A stretch of 64,000 nt of DNA from an uncultured Prevotellaceae bacterium (GTDB lineage Bacteria; Bacteroidota; Bacteroidia; Bacteroidales; Bacteroidaceae), in NCBI GenBank assembly GCA_902776545.1, contig CACYQO010000004.1, positions 1-64,000 on the forward strand, in the 5' to 3' direction. Under the pieces are notes generated by a model that saw nothing but the letters and a program-made list of their open reading frames with translations, was not told where the DNA came from and did no database searches. Positions within the stretch are counted from its first letter, which is position 1. Each line of letters begins with the position of its first letter. Position numbers and translations under genes: made by a program. Shown in pieces: positions 16,758 to 25,574 of the stretch.

Positions 16758-17369
16758 TTATTTCTTCTCGTCAGCCTTCTCGTCGGCCTTCTTGGGAGCG
16801 GGCTTGTAGCGCTTGTTCAAACCGTTGATCACGTCGTTGGTGATGTCGTACCTCTTGTCGGCCAGCAGGATGTTGTCGCCCTGCTTGGTGAGGATCAGGC
16901 TGAACTGCTTGTCCTTGTTGTAGTCCTTGAGGAAGTTCTGCAGCGAGTCGCGGAGGGTCTCGTTGAACTTGGCGGTCTCGTTGGCGAGCTCGTTCTCCAG
17001 ACGGGCCTGCAGCTCCTGGAGATCACGCTGCTGACGCTCGATGGCGGCCTGCTGAGAGGCGGCCTGCTCGCGGCTGGTGAAACCGTTGTTGTTCAGCTTC
17101 TGCTGGAAGTTGTTAACGGCTGCCTGCAGGGCGTTACCCTTGGTGGTCAGCGTGTTACGGGCATTGTTCGACTTCTTCTGGAGCGTCACGCTGTAGTCCT
17201 TGGCGAAGTCGTACTGCGTCATCAGGGAATCCACCTCTACGTAAGCGATCTTCAGACCTGAAGCCGAAGTAGCGCCGCCGGCGGGCTGCTCGTCCATCTT
17301 AGGACTCTGGTTGTTGCACGACACCATCATCGCTGCGATGGCCAGTGCGGAGAAAATGTACTTTTTCAT
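16758..17369 (-). CDS. OmpH/Skp-like periplasmic chaperone, lipoprotein
   Basis: The protein has 203 residues. The signal peptide ends in the lipobox VSC (MKKYIFSALAIAAMMVSC). The mature part opens with the Skp-type strand LKIAYVEVDSLMTQYDF. A long coiled coil follows at about residues 65-150, rich in Gln, Arg and Ala, then the family's terminal strand block LTKQGDNILLADKRYDITND. Skp-type chaperones hold unfolded outer-membrane proteins in the periplasm. The short Lys/Asp-rich tail (KKADEKADEKK) is not conserved. No standard promoter box was found. It lies downstream of a small membrane-protein gene on the same strand. Confidence 0.8.
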   Translation of the reverse strand: MKKYIFSALAIAAMMVSCNNQSPKMDEQPAGGATSASGLKIAYVEVDSLMTQYDFAKDYSVTLQKKSNNARNTLTTKGNALQAAVNNFQQKLNNNGFTSREQAASQQAAIERQQRDLQELQARLENELANETAKFNETLRDSLQNFLKDYNKDKQFSLILTKQGDNILLADKRYDITNDVINGLNKRYKPAPKKADEKADEKK

Positions 17370-17431
17370 CTTTTGTTATTTTTTGTTTGTTGTTATTCTT
17401 TTTGCAACGGACTACACGACTTAAAGACTTC

Positions 17432-17665
17432 TTATTCCTGTAGTCCTGTTGTCCTTGCTAATTTCTCTTCTACGGCGAACTCACTCTTCCGACGCATCTC
17501 GCGATCCTGATCCATCACGCAGTGGATGCCGCGCTCTTTCATCGCTTCCGAGTCGTGGATATGCTGAGATTTGAAGGTTCCACCCTTCACCAACAACACC
17601 CTGACAAGAAAAAAAGCCATGCCGATAGCAATTATTAACGTCGATATGAGCAGAGTCTCGATCAT
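17432..17665 (-). CDS. Small single-pass membrane protein of unknown function
   Basis: The product has 77 residues from the ATG at 17665 (MIETLLISTLIIAIGMAFFL). This start is chosen because the promoter box at 17686-17693 lies 20 bases upstream; in-frame codons further upstream lie before the promoter. One N-terminal transmembrane helix is followed by a cytoplasmic tail with KSQHIHDSEAMKERGIHCVM and DQDREMRRK. Similar short proteins with this tail occur in Bacteroides and Prevotella as conserved hypotheticals. The gene is divergent from pepD. Confidence 0.6.
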   Translation of the reverse strand: MIETLLISTLIIAIGMAFFLVRVLLVKGGTFKSQHIHDSEAMKERGIHCVMDQDREMRRKSEFAVEEKLARTTGLQE

Positions 17666-17685
17666 TTTTTGTACTTTTGCGGGTG

Positions 17686-17693
17686 CAAAGGTA
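17686..17693 (-). promoter_or_regulatory. Promoter -7 box of the small membrane-protein gene
   Basis: TACCTTTG on the minus strand; the expected start is about 13 bases before the ATG at 17665. Confidence 0.6.
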
Positions 17694-17742
17694 CGAATAA
17701 GCGTGCAATATACCAAAAATAAATTCAAAAATAGCATTAATA

Positions 17743-19203
17743 ATGAATAAAAACGATTTAAAACCGGCAATTGTCTTCGCCGAATTTGCGAAGATTAACG
17801 AGATTCCGCGTCCCTCGAAGCGCGAAGAGAAGATGATTGAGTATTTGAAGAATTGGGGCGAGAGCCACGGACTGGAGACGAAAGTGGACGAGACGGGCAA
17901 CGTGATCATCCGTAAGCCTGCCACAAAGGGCATGGAGCATCGCAAGACCGTCATCCTGCAAAGTCACATGGACATGGTGTGCGACAAACTCGTCGATGTG
18001 GAGTTCGATTTCGACAAGGATGCCATCAAGACCTATGTGGATGGTGAGTGGCTGACGGCAGAAGGCACCACCCTCGGTGCCGACGACGGTATCGGCTGTG
18101 CCATCGAACTGGCCATCCTCGGCTCGGACGATATCGAGCACGGTCCCATCGAGTGCGTCTTCACCCGCGACGAAGAGACAGGACTCAGCGGTGCCGAAGG
18201 CATGAAGGCCGGTTTCATGACAGGCGACTACCTGATCAACCTCGACTCTGAGGATGAGGGCGAGATCTTCGTCAGTTGTGCCGGTGGTCGGAACACCCAG
18301 GCCAAGTTCACCTTCGAGCGTCAGGCTGCAGCCGAAGGTTCGTTCTTCATCAAGGGTTCGTTGAAAGGCCTTATCGGCGGACACTCGGGCGACGACATCA
18401 ACAAGAAGCGTGCCAACGCCATCAAGCTGCTCGCCCGTTTCCTCTTCCAGGAGATGAAGCGCTACGAGGGCATCCAGCTCGCACAGTTCCACAGCGGCAA
18501 GCTGCACAATGCCATCCCCCGCGACGGTTATTTCGTGATTGCCGTGCCCAACGACATCAAGGAGAATATCCGTGCCGACTGGAACGTGTTCGCCGCCGAG
18601 GTGGAGGACGAGTTCCATGTGACCGATACGCAGATGCAGTTCGCCATGGAGAGCACCGATGCTGAGCCTATCATCGAACCCTCAGTGGCCAAGAAGTTTA
18701 TCTGGGCTTTGCAGGCTGTCGATAACGGCATCTATGCCATCTGTCAGGATCCCGAGTTGAATGGTATGGTCGAGACATCAAGTAACATCGCGAGCGTACA
18801 CACCTCTGAGACCACCATCGACATCCTGTCTTCCCAGCGAAGCAACGTGATGTCGAACCTCGACAACATGTGTGCCACCATCCAGGCAGTCTTCGAGCTC
18901 GCAGGCGCCGAGGCTATTTCGTCTGACGGCTACCCTGCCTGGAAGATGCGTGCCAATTCGAAGCTGCAGGAGATCGTGGTCGCTTCCTACAAAAAACTCT
19001 TCGGCAAGGATCCCATTGTGCGCGGTATCCACGCCGGACTGGAGTGCGGACTCTTCTCCGAGCGTTATCCACAGCTCGACATGGTGAGCTTCGGCCCCAC
19101 CCTGCGCTTCGTCCATACCCCCGACGAGCGACTTCACATACCCACCGTACAGATGGTCTGGAATCATCTGGTCGACGTACTCCGTAACATCCCTGAACAA
19201 TGA
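17743..19203 (+). CDS. pepD: Cytosolic aminoacyl-histidine dipeptidase (M20C)
   Basis: PepD hydrolyses Xaa-His and other dipeptides in the cytoplasm using two metal ions. The length of 486 residues is normal for the family. Metal-binding and catalytic blocks are present in order: QSHMDMVCD (His), GADDGIG (bridging Asp), RDEETGLSG (general base Glu followed by metal Glu), NLDSEDEGE, the lid-domain motif GLIGGHSGDDI and, near the C terminus, GIHAGLECG and FGPTLRFVHTPDERL. There is no signal peptide. Its stop codon overlaps the start of a small lipoprotein gene by four bases. Confidence 0.95.
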   Translation: MNKNDLKPAIVFAEFAKINEIPRPSKREEKMIEYLKNWGESHGLETKVDETGNVIIRKPATKGMEHRKTVILQSHMDMVCDKLVDVEFDFDKDAIKTYVDGEWLTAEGTTLGADDGIGCAIELAILGSDDIEHGPIECVFTRDEETGLSGAEGMKAGFMTGDYLINLDSEDEGEIFVSCAGGRNTQAKFTFERQAAAEGSFFIKGSLKGLIGGHSGDDINKKRANAIKLLARFLFQEMKRYEGIQLAQFHSGKLHNAIPRDGYFVIAVPNDIKENIRADWNVFAAEVEDEFHVTDTQMQFAMESTDAEPIIEPSVAKKFIWALQAVDNGIYAICQDPELNGMVETSSNIASVHTSETTIDILSSQRSNVMSNLDNMCATIQAVFELAGAEAISSDGYPAWKMRANSKLQEIVVASYKKLFGKDPIVRGIHAGLECGLFSERYPQLDMVSFGPTLRFVHTPDERLHIPTVQMVWNHLVDVLRNIPEQ

Positions 19204-19562
19204 CTTCGCGCGCGTGTATTATAATATGTGTAGGCCTGGTGCTGCTGTTCGCCTCGTGCGGACGGCAGCACAGTGCCGAACAGACCGTCAAGGCCTTCAT
19301 AGAGGCGAATATGGAGAACGGCGGTGACGATATCAGCGGCCGTGACTTCGCAGACCTCGGCACCACACGTCTGCTCAGCGACTCGCTAATCCAGCTGATG
19401 CGCCATCGCGGCGCTCCACTCTTCAAACAGGGCATTTCCTACCCCGACGTACCCGACGGAGAGCTTTACTATCTGAGAATGAGCTACGTACATCAGGGCG
19501 ACACCCTGCAAAACACGTTCTACCTCAATCCCGAGCTGACGGAGGTGGTAGCCTTTAAATAA
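19200..19562 (+). CDS. Small lipoprotein, unknown
   Basis: The protein has 120 residues, with a lipoprotein signal ending in FASCG near residue 20. The mature part begins with a helix of the type SAEQTVKAFIEANMENGGDD and ends in two beta strands (YYLRMSYVHQGD.., TFYLNPELTEVVAFK), a pattern like NTF2-type folds of periplasmic lipoproteins. I do not recognise a named family. It is translationally coupled to pepD through an ATGA overlap. Confidence 0.65.
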   Translation: MTSRACIIICVGLVLLFASCGRQHSAEQTVKAFIEANMENGGDDISGRDFADLGTTRLLSDSLIQLMRHRGAPLFKQGISYPDVPDGELYYLRMSYVHQGDTLQNTFYLNPELTEVVAFK

Positions 19563-19613
19563 CTTTTTTTGAAAAAAGTTGGCGAAATATTTGCAGGATT
19601 GAAAAAAAGGTTG

Positions 19614-19621
19614 TACCTTTG
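19614..19621 (+). promoter_or_regulatory. Promoter of tRNA-Ser
   Basis: TACCTTTG with TTTG at 19590-19593, a spacer of exactly 20 bases, and a GAAAAAAGTTGGCGAAAT upstream block shared with the promoter at 15900-15907. Confidence 0.75.
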
Positions 19622-19672
19622 CACCCGCATTTGAGGAGATAACCCCAAGGTTTCGAACTCTTAGGTCCTTTT

Positions 19673-19759
19673 GGAAGGATGGGTGAGTGGCTGAAACCAG
19701 CAGTTTGCTAAACTGCCGTACGGGTTCCCGTACCGGGGGTTCGAATCCCCCTCCTTCCG
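19673..19759 (+). tRNA. tRNA-Ser (anticodon GCU)
   Basis: The acceptor arms GGAAGGA (19673-19679) and TCCTTCC (19752-19758) pair, followed by discriminator G. The anticodon stem CAGTT/AACTG encloses TGCTA with anticodon GCT, read as serine AGC/AGU. A long variable arm (TACGGG..CCCGTA) and the T loop GGTTCGAATCC confirm a class II tRNA. CCA is not encoded. Confidence 0.95.
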
Positions 19760-19772
19760 CAACCAGAGAACA

Positions 19773-19802
19773 GAGGAGGCACGAAGCCTCCTCAATTTTT
19801 TT
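19773..19802 (+). terminator. tRNA-Ser terminator
   Basis: GAGGAGGC and GCCTCCTC pair over a five-base loop, followed by AA and seven T. Confidence 0.9.
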
Positions 19803-19813
19803 ATCTATACAGC

Positions 19814-20599
19814 ATGGAGTCATACGCATTGTTCTTCGATATCGACGGTACGCTGGTGAGTTTCAACACCCACCAGATCCCCCCATCCACCATCCTGGCT
19901 CTGACGCAGGCCAAGGCCAACGGTCACAAGGTGTATATCGCCACCGGCCGCCCGCCTCTCATCATTACCAACTTAGGAGCCATCGAACATCTCATTGACG
20001 GCTGGATCACCATCAACGGTGCCCTGTGTTTCGTCGGCGACGAGATCGTCAGCTGTAAGGACATCCCCCACGAGGCAGCTCAGTTAGTGGTCGATGATGC
20101 CCGGAAGAAAGACTATGGTGTCATCGTGGTGGGTGAACGCGATGTGGCGGTGTATGATCCGCACGGAGAAGTGGATCAGGTGTTCCAACAGGAGATTGCC
20201 GTGGATAACCTCGACCAGGTGAAGCCTATGGACGAGGTCATGCAGCAGCGCATCCTCCAGCTGACGCCCTTCTTCTCTGCCGACTACGAACGTGAACTGA
20301 TGGCCCGCATACCAACCTGTACGTCAGGCCGTTGGCATCCAGCCTTTACTGACATCACCGCCTTCGGTGCCGACAAGGGCGAAGGTATCCTGGATATGGC
20401 ACGGCATCTGGGCTTTGATCCCCAATACACCATCGCTTTCGGCGATGGCGGCAACGACAGTTCGATGATCCGCAGAGCCGGCATCGGCGTGGCGATGGGC
20501 AACGCCCTTGACTCCCTGAAACAGGAAGCCGACTATACCACCACCTCTGTCGACGAAGACGGCATACGTCATGCCCTCCGCCATTTCAAACTCATCTGA
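19814..20599 (+). CDS. Cof-type HAD-IIB phosphatase
   Basis: A 261-residue member of the Cof/YbjI group of haloacid-dehalogenase hydrolases that dephosphorylate sugar phosphates or nucleotides in the cytoplasm. Motif I is FFDIDGTLVSF (nucleophile Asp plus acid Asp), motif II is the Thr of IATGRPP, motif III is the Lys of ADKGEGI, and motif IV is FGDGGNDSSMI. The alpha/beta cap lies between residues about 85 and 180. The substrate cannot be told from sequence. It starts 12 bases beyond the tRNA terminator. No standard promoter box is obvious, so it may depend on read-through or a diverged promoter. Confidence 0.9.
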   Translation: MESYALFFDIDGTLVSFNTHQIPPSTILALTQAKANGHKVYIATGRPPLIITNLGAIEHLIDGWITINGALCFVGDEIVSCKDIPHEAAQLVVDDARKKDYGVIVVGERDVAVYDPHGEVDQVFQQEIAVDNLDQVKPMDEVMQQRILQLTPFFSADYERELMARIPTCTSGRWHPAFTDITAFGADKGEGILDMARHLGFDPQYTIAFGDGGNDSSMIRRAGIGVAMGNALDSLKQEADYTTTSVDEDGIRHALRHFKLI

Positions 20600-20602
20600 T
20601 TT

Positions 20603-22300
20603 TTATTCCTCCATCAACTTGCGATAACGCGCGCGCTTGGGTTCATCAAGTCCCAGGCGCTGGGCTTTGTTGGCCTCGTACTCGGAGTAGTTGCCCTCGA
20701 AATAGAATACACTCCCCTGCCCTTCGAAGGCGAGGATATGAGTACAGATACGGTCAAGGAACCAGCGGTCGTGACTGATGATGACGGCACAGCCGGCAAA
20801 GGCCTCGAGACCTTCCTCCAAAGCACGGAGGGTGTTGACATCGATATCGTTCGTAGGCTCGTCGAGCAACAGCACATTGCCTTCCTGTTTGAGGGCGATA
20901 GCCAGATGCAGACGGTTGCGCTCACCACCTGAGAGCACGCCGCACTTCTTCTCCTGATCGGCTCCGCTGAAGTTGAACCGGCTCAGATAGGCACGGACAT
21001 TCACATCGCGACCACCCATACGGATGGTTTCATTGCCGCCGCTGACCACCTGATAGACGCTCTTATCGGGATCGATGTCCTTATGCTGCTGGTCGACATA
21101 GGAGAGCTTGACGGTCTCGCCGACGTCGAAGGTACCGGCATCAGCCTGTTCGAGACCCATGATGAGTCGGAAGAGCGTGGTCTTTCCAGCCCCATTGGGA
21201 CCGATAACGCCGACGATGCCATTGGGAGGCAGGTTGAAGCTGAGGTCGCTGAAGAGCGGTTTCTCGGGATAGGACTTGGCGACGTGGTCGGCAATAATGA
21301 CCTTGTTGCCCAGACGCGGACCGTTGGGAATGTAGATCTCCAGTTTCTCCTCCTTCTGCTTCTGTTCCTCATTGAGCATCTTATCATAAGAGTTCAGACG
21401 GGCCTTACCCTTGGCGTGACGGGCTTTCGGGGCCATGCGCACCCACTCCAGCTCACGCTCCAACGTCTTACGGCGCTTCGAAGCCTGCTTCTCCTCCTGG
21501 GCCAGACGCTGCGACTTCTGTTCGAGCCAAGACGAATAGTTGCCCTTCCAGGGGATACCCTCACCACGGTCGAGTTCGAGAATCCACTCGGCCACATCAT
21601 CGAGGAAGTAACGGTCGTGGGTAACGGCGATGACGGTACCCTCGTATTGCTGCAGATGCTGTTCGAGCCAGTCGATGGATTCAGCATCAAGATGGTTGGT
21701 GGGCTCGTCGAGCAACAGCACATCAGGCTTCTGCAACAGCAGTCGGCAGAGTGCCACACGACGGCGCTCACCACCAGAGAGGTTCTTCACACTCCAATCG
21801 CCCGGGGGACAATTCAAGGCGGCCATCGCACGGTCGAGCTTCGAGTCCATGTTCCAGGCGTCGGTGGCGTCGATGATATCCTGCAACTCTGCCTGACGCT
21901 GCATGAGCTTGTCCATCTTGTCAGCATCCTCATAGTACTCTGGCAGTCCGAACTTCACGTTGATGTCATCATATTCGGCAAGGGCGTCGTAGACATGCTG
22001 CACACCCTCCATCACGTTCTCCTTGACGGTCTTCTCCTCGTTAAGCGGAGGATCCTGCGGCAAGTAGCCGACAGAATAGCCCGGGCTCCACACCACGTTG
22101 CCCTGATACTGCTGGTCGATGCCGGCGATGATCTTCATGAGCGTGGACTTACCGGCACCATTCAGACCGATGATGCCGATCTTCGCTCCATAGAAGAACG
22201 AGAGATAGATGTTCTTGAGCACTTGTTTCTGGTTCTGCTGGATGGTCTTGCTCACGCCCACCATCGAGAAGATTACTTTTTTGTCGTCTACTGTAGCCAT
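20603..22300 (-). CDS. ettA: Energy-dependent translational throttle protein (ABC-F)
   Basis: EttA binds the ribosomal E site and gates the first peptide-bond step according to the ATP/ADP ratio. It is a cytoplasmic ABC-F ATPase, not a transporter. Both nucleotide-binding domains are complete: Walker A GLNGAGKST and signature LSGGERRRVAL with VLLLDEPTNHLD in the first, and GPNGAGKTT with LSGGERNRLHLA and LLLDEPTNDID in the second. The P-site interaction linker (WVRMAPKARHAKGKARL) lies between. The length of 565 residues fits the family. The gene converges on the HAD phosphatase with a three-base gap. rnpB lies directly upstream on the same strand. Confidence 0.95.
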   Translation of the reverse strand: MATVDDKKVIFSMVGVSKTIQQNQKQVLKNIYLSFFYGAKIGIIGLNGAGKSTLMKIIAGIDQQYQGNVVWSPGYSVGYLPQDPPLNEEKTVKENVMEGVQHVYDALAEYDDINVKFGLPEYYEDADKMDKLMQRQAELQDIIDATDAWNMDSKLDRAMAALNCPPGDWSVKNLSGGERRRVALCRLLLQKPDVLLLDEPTNHLDAESIDWLEQHLQQYEGTVIAVTHDRYFLDDVAEWILELDRGEGIPWKGNYSSWLEQKSQRLAQEEKQASKRRKTLERELEWVRMAPKARHAKGKARLNSYDKMLNEEQKQKEEKLEIYIPNGPRLGNKVIIADHVAKSYPEKPLFSDLSFNLPPNGIVGVIGPNGAGKTTLFRLIMGLEQADAGTFDVGETVKLSYVDQQHKDIDPDKSVYQVVSGGNETIRMGGRDVNVRAYLSRFNFSGADQEKKCGVLSGGERNRLHLAIALKQEGNVLLLDEPTNDIDVNTLRALEEGLEAFAGCAVIISHDRWFLDRICTHILAFEGQGSVFYFEGNYSEYEANKAQRLGLDEPKRARYRKLMEE

Positions 22301-22338
22301 ATTGATATCTAATAATGTGTAAATTCAGAAAAAAAGAA

Positions 22339-22744
22339 AGCACTGCCCCTGTAAGCCGGGTTCTGTACCGTTTGCACGGCGTCTGTCATTTATCTAATCC
22401 CTGAGTCACCTCAGGGCTTAAGCGTTCTACCCTCCGCCGCATGAGCCCCGGCCTTGTTGCATCGCTGCTCAGACCTTCGTCAACTCGGGCGGGCAACCCT
22501 CTCTCGGGACGGTTTACATGAACTTGCAGCCCCCAGCAGGCACAGCCCAATGATCACCCATTGGCTGGTGGTCTCTTACACCACCTTCTCACCCTTACCC
22601 CCTCACGAAGAGGTGGCGGTCGTTCTCTTCTGCCCTCACCTACTGTCACCAATAGCTTCCACTTTCAGAAGTGGGGCGCCCTATGCTGCCCGGACTTTCC
22701 TCTCGTGCCGAAATGACACCAGCGACAGACCGTGGCAGTGCTTT
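22339..22744 (-). ncRNA. rnpB: RNase P RNA (class A)
   Basis: On the minus strand the 5' part carries the conserved GAGGAAAGTCCGGGC and the 3' part carries ACAGAACCCGGCTTACAG, which pair to form the P4 region. The 5' and 3' ends (CACTGCC..GGCAGTG) form the closing helix. A T-rich run follows at 22339-22330. The RNA matures tRNA 5' ends. The 5' end is set from the promoter box at 22751-22758 and is good to a few bases. Confidence 0.95.
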
Positions 22745-22750
22745 CGAGTG

Positions 22751-22758
22751 CAAAGATA
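22751..22758 (-). promoter_or_regulatory. Promoter -7 box of rnpB
   Basis: TATCTTTG on the minus strand, seven to eight bases before the RNA 5' end. Confidence 0.7.
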
Positions 22759-22954
22759 CGCATTTTTATTGAATTATGAAAGTATCAGAATGGGATAATT
22801 GCAAATAAGCAATCAAAAATATGCCATTTTCTTAAAATTGTCAGTAATTTAAGATTTCAACTGTTAACCGCAAAGAGCCGTTAAGCCTTAAGGGCGAATT
22901 GTTAAATCGGGATAAATATTCACGACATTTTGTCACTATCCGAAAAAAAGCACC

Positions 22955-22962
22955 TATTTTTG
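22955..22962 (+). promoter_or_regulatory. Promoter -7 box of the HtrA-type protease gene
   Basis: TATTTTTG lies about 65 bases before the start codon; a TTTTG element lies 22 bases further upstream. The stretch 22759-22954 holds no gene. Confidence 0.5.
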
Positions 22963-23026
22963 CACTCGAAAACAATGAACGTGATCATTAAACATCAAAA
23001 GTCAAACATTAAACATTATAATAAAA

Positions 23027-24526
23027 ATGACAGAGAATATGAAAAAAATCATCAATGTGGCAACGCCGGCAGTATGCGCCGTTGCTTTGGTACTCTCGGT
23101 AGCAGCTTTCACCAACACCAATGCTGCCAATCCCACTTCTCCCAATCCCATCGTGAGCTCGGCTCCCGCCGTGCAGCCCGTAGACCTGACCTACGCAGCC
23201 GAGAAAGCGCTGCCGTCGGTAGTGTATATCAAAAACACGCAGAACTCAAAGGTGCAGACCGTTGAGTACAACGATCCGTTTGAAGACTTCTTCTCCGATC
23301 CCTTCGGTGGCTTCTTCGGTCGCGGACAGGGTGGTAACAACGGACGCCGCCAGCGTCAGATTCAGACCCCGAAGCGCACGGCTGCCGGTAGTGGTGTGAT
23401 TATCTCCACAGACGGTTATATCGTGACCAACAACCACGTAGTGGACGGTGCCGACGAACTGATGGTAACCTTGAACGACAACAAGGAATACTCTGCCCGT
23501 ATCATCGGTGCCGACGCAACGACCGACCTCGCGCTCATCAAGATCGACGGCAAGAACCTGCCCGCCATCCAGATTGCCAACTCTGACGACGTGAAGATCG
23601 GCGAATGGGTACTGGCCGTGGGTAACCCCTTAGGTCTGAACAACACCGTGACCGCCGGTATCGTATCGGCCAAGGCCCGTTCGATGGGACAGGGTGTCTC
23701 GTCGATGATACAGACCGACGCCGCCATCAATCAGGGTAACTCCGGCGGTGCGCTGGTGAACACCAACGGTGCGCTGATCGGCATCAACGCCATGATCTAC
23801 TCACAGACTGGCTCGAACATCGGCTACGGCTTCGCCATCCCCACCACGATTATGAATAAGGTGGTCGACGACATCAAGAAGTACGGTAATGTGCAGCGTG
23901 CCATGATAGGTATCAAGGGTTCGGACGTGAACGTCTATGTGGACTCTGAGAAGGAAAAGGGCAACGAAGTCGATCTCGGCACGATGGAGGGTATCTACAT
24001 CGCTGAGGTTGTGGAAGACGGTGCTGCTGCTGACGCCGGTCTGAAGAAGGACGATGTGATCACCCACATCGACGGTCAGAAAGTGACGAAGTTCGGTGAG
24101 CTGCAGAACATCATCGCCCAGAAGCGCCCGGGTGACAAGATCACCGTCAACTACCTGCGCAACAAGTCAAAGAAGACTGCCACGCTGACACTGAAGAACG
24201 AACAGGGCAACACAAAGGTGGTGAAGAATGCCGATCTCGACGTGCTGGGCGGTAACTTCCGCGCCATCACCGACGCCCAGAAGGAACAGCTGAACATCGG
24301 CTACGGTCTCGAGGTGATCAAGGTGAGCGGAGGTAAGCTGAAGGATGCCGGTGTACCGAAGGGCTTCATCATCCAGCGTGTCAACGACAAGAGCATCAAG
24401 AGCATCGAAGATTTGCAGAATACTGTGAAGGAAGCCTCCACAAGCAAGGAGCCTGTGCTCTACGTGCAGGGTATCTATCCGACCGGTAAGAAGGGCTACT
24501 TCGCTGTGCCACTCGAGAACGACTAA
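23027..24526 (+). CDS. degQ: Do/DegQ-type periplasmic serine endoprotease with two PDZ domains
   Basis: This protease degrades or refolds damaged envelope proteins in the periplasm. A signal peptide ends near ANAAN. The trypsin-like domain shows the triad His (TNNHVVDGAD), Asp (TTDLALIKID) and Ser (NQGNSGGALVN). PDZ1 follows with VEDGAAADAGLKKDDVITHI. PDZ2 is at the C terminus (GGKLKDAGVPKGFIIQRVND). A Gly/Arg-rich loop (GRGQGGNNGRRQRQ) lies in the LA-loop region before the catalytic domain. The length of 499 residues is normal for Bacteroidetes HtrA proteins. A second ATG at 23039 (MKKIINVATPA) is as good a start as 23027. Stress regulation is likely from the family, but no operator is recognised. 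Confidence 0.9.
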   Translation: MTENMKKIINVATPAVCAVALVLSVAAFTNTNAANPTSPNPIVSSAPAVQPVDLTYAAEKALPSVVYIKNTQNSKVQTVEYNDPFEDFFSDPFGGFFGRGQGGNNGRRQRQIQTPKRTAAGSGVIISTDGYIVTNNHVVDGADELMVTLNDNKEYSARIIGADATTDLALIKIDGKNLPAIQIANSDDVKIGEWVLAVGNPLGLNNTVTAGIVSAKARSMGQGVSSMIQTDAAINQGNSGGALVNTNGALIGINAMIYSQTGSNIGYGFAIPTTIMNKVVDDIKKYGNVQRAMIGIKGSDVNVYVDSEKEKGNEVDLGTMEGIYIAEVVEDGAAADAGLKKDDVITHIDGQKVTKFGELQNIIAQKRPGDKITVNYLRNKSKKTATLTLKNEQGNTKVVKNADLDVLGGNFRAITDAQKEQLNIGYGLEVIKVSGGKLKDAGVPKGFIIQRVNDKSIKSIEDLQNTVKEASTSKEPVLYVQGIYPTGKKGYFAVPLEND

Positions 24527-24530
24527 ACTT

Positions 24531-24631
24531 GGTTTATAGTTGACAGTTTATAGTTTATAGATGATTACATTGGAGGCTTAAAATGGCTTGCCAGCAAATC
24601 ATCTATAAACTATAAACATTAAACTATAAAC
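24531..24631. repeat. Inverted heptamer-array element (GTTTATA units), copy 1
   Basis: The left arm 24531-24560 holds GTTTATAG-type units; the right arm 24603-24631 holds the reverse complement TATAAAC units. The 42-base core contains GGCTTGCCAGCAAATCAT, whose reverse complement shares GATTTGC and GCAAGCC with the core at 55760-55801. It lies between the protease gene and rpoD. Confidence 0.8.
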
Positions 24632-24681
24632 AAAAAACAAAAATTTTTTCATTTTTCTTTGGTTGTATCAGAAAAATGCCA

Positions 24682-24689
24682 TACCTTTG
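24682..24689 (+). promoter_or_regulatory. Promoter of rpoD
   Basis: TACCTTTG with TTTG at 24658-24661, a spacer of exactly 20 bases. It fixes the rpoD start at 24714 and excludes the in-frame ATG at 24663. Confidence 0.75.
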
Positions 24690-24713
24690 CATATTGGCTA
24701 CAAGAACCAACCA

Positions 24714-25574
24714 ATGAGACAACTGAAAATCATAAAATCGATCACTAACCGCGAGAGTGCCTCGCTGGAGAAGTACCTGCAGGAAATCGGCAAAGAAGAG
24801 ATGATTTCTGCCGAGGAAGAGGCAGAACTTGCCCAGCTCATCCGTAAGGGGGACCAGAAAGCCCTCGAACGACTGACTAAGGCTAACTTGCGATTCGTTG
24901 TCTCTGTAGCTAAGCAGTATCAGAATCAGGGCATGAGTCTGCCCGACCTCATCAACGAGGGAAATCTGGGACTGCTGAAAGCCGCAGAACGGTTCGACGA
25001 GACCCGAGGCTTCAAGTTCATCTCCTACGCCGTATGGTGGATCCGTCAGAGCATCCTGCAGGCCATCTCGGAGCAGAGCCGCATCGTCAGACTGCCGCTG
25101 AACCAGGTAGGATCGTACAACAAGATCAACCGTGAGATCAGCAAGTTCGAACAGTTGAACGAGCGCCGCCCCTCGTTGGATGAGATTGCCGAACACGTCG
25201 ATCTGCCCGCAGACAAGATTGACGAGGCAATGAGCGTCAGCGGACACCACGTGAGTGTCGATGCACCGTTTGCCGAAGGCGAAGACAACAGTCTGCTCGA
25301 CGTGATGGTGAACGAAGACATCCCATCGACAGACAAGGACCTCGTGATGGAGTCATTGAAGTCTGAGATCCGACATGCGCTGAGCATCCTCAGCGACCGG
25401 GAGCGAAAAGTCATAGAAGACTCATACGGCATCAACGGTCAGGAACTCACACTCGAAGAGATCGGTGTGAAGTACGGCCTCTCGCGGGAGCGCGTCCGAC
25501 AGATCAAGGAGAAAGCAATCCGGAAGTTGCGCGGCTGCACAAAGAATAAGATATTAAAGACATATTTAGGATAA
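24714..25574 (+). CDS. rpoD: Primary sigma factor, Bacteroidetes type
   Basis: This is the housekeeping sigma factor that recognises the TTTG/TAnnTTTG promoters seen throughout the window. It has 286 residues and lacks region 1.1, as usual in this phylum. Region 1.2 is [16 protein letters not shown]. Region 2 contains [20 protein letters not shown] and [20 protein letters not shown], then [15 protein letters not shown] for -10 recognition. Region 3 follows, and region 4 has [15 protein letters not shown] and the helix-turn-helix [20 protein letters not shown]. The stop overlaps the next ATG by one base (TAATG), so a secreted protein is cotranscribed. Confidence 0.95.
   Translation: MRQLKIIKSITNRESASLEKYLQEIGKEEMISAEEEAELAQLIRKGDQKALERLTKANLRFVVSVAKQYQNQGMSLPDLINEGNLGLLKAAERFDETRGFKFISYAVWWIRQSILQAISEQSRIVRLPLNQVGSYNKINREISKFEQLNERRPSLDEIAEHVDLPADKIDEAMSVSGHHVSVDAPFAEGEDNSLLDVMVNEDIPSTDKDLVMESLKSEIRHALSILSDRERKVIEDSYGINGQELTLEEIGVKYGLSRERVRQIKEKAIRKLRGCTKNKILKTYLG

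Noticed and set aside
17758..18618. Long minus-strand frame opposite pepD
   Set aside because: pepD motifs are complete on the plus strand; the antisense frame has no start signals or family features.
21083..22312. Long plus-strand frame opposite ettA (over 400 codons)
   Set aside because: It lies entirely antisense to the conserved ettA, has no recognisable domain and is explained by codon bias of the opposite strand.
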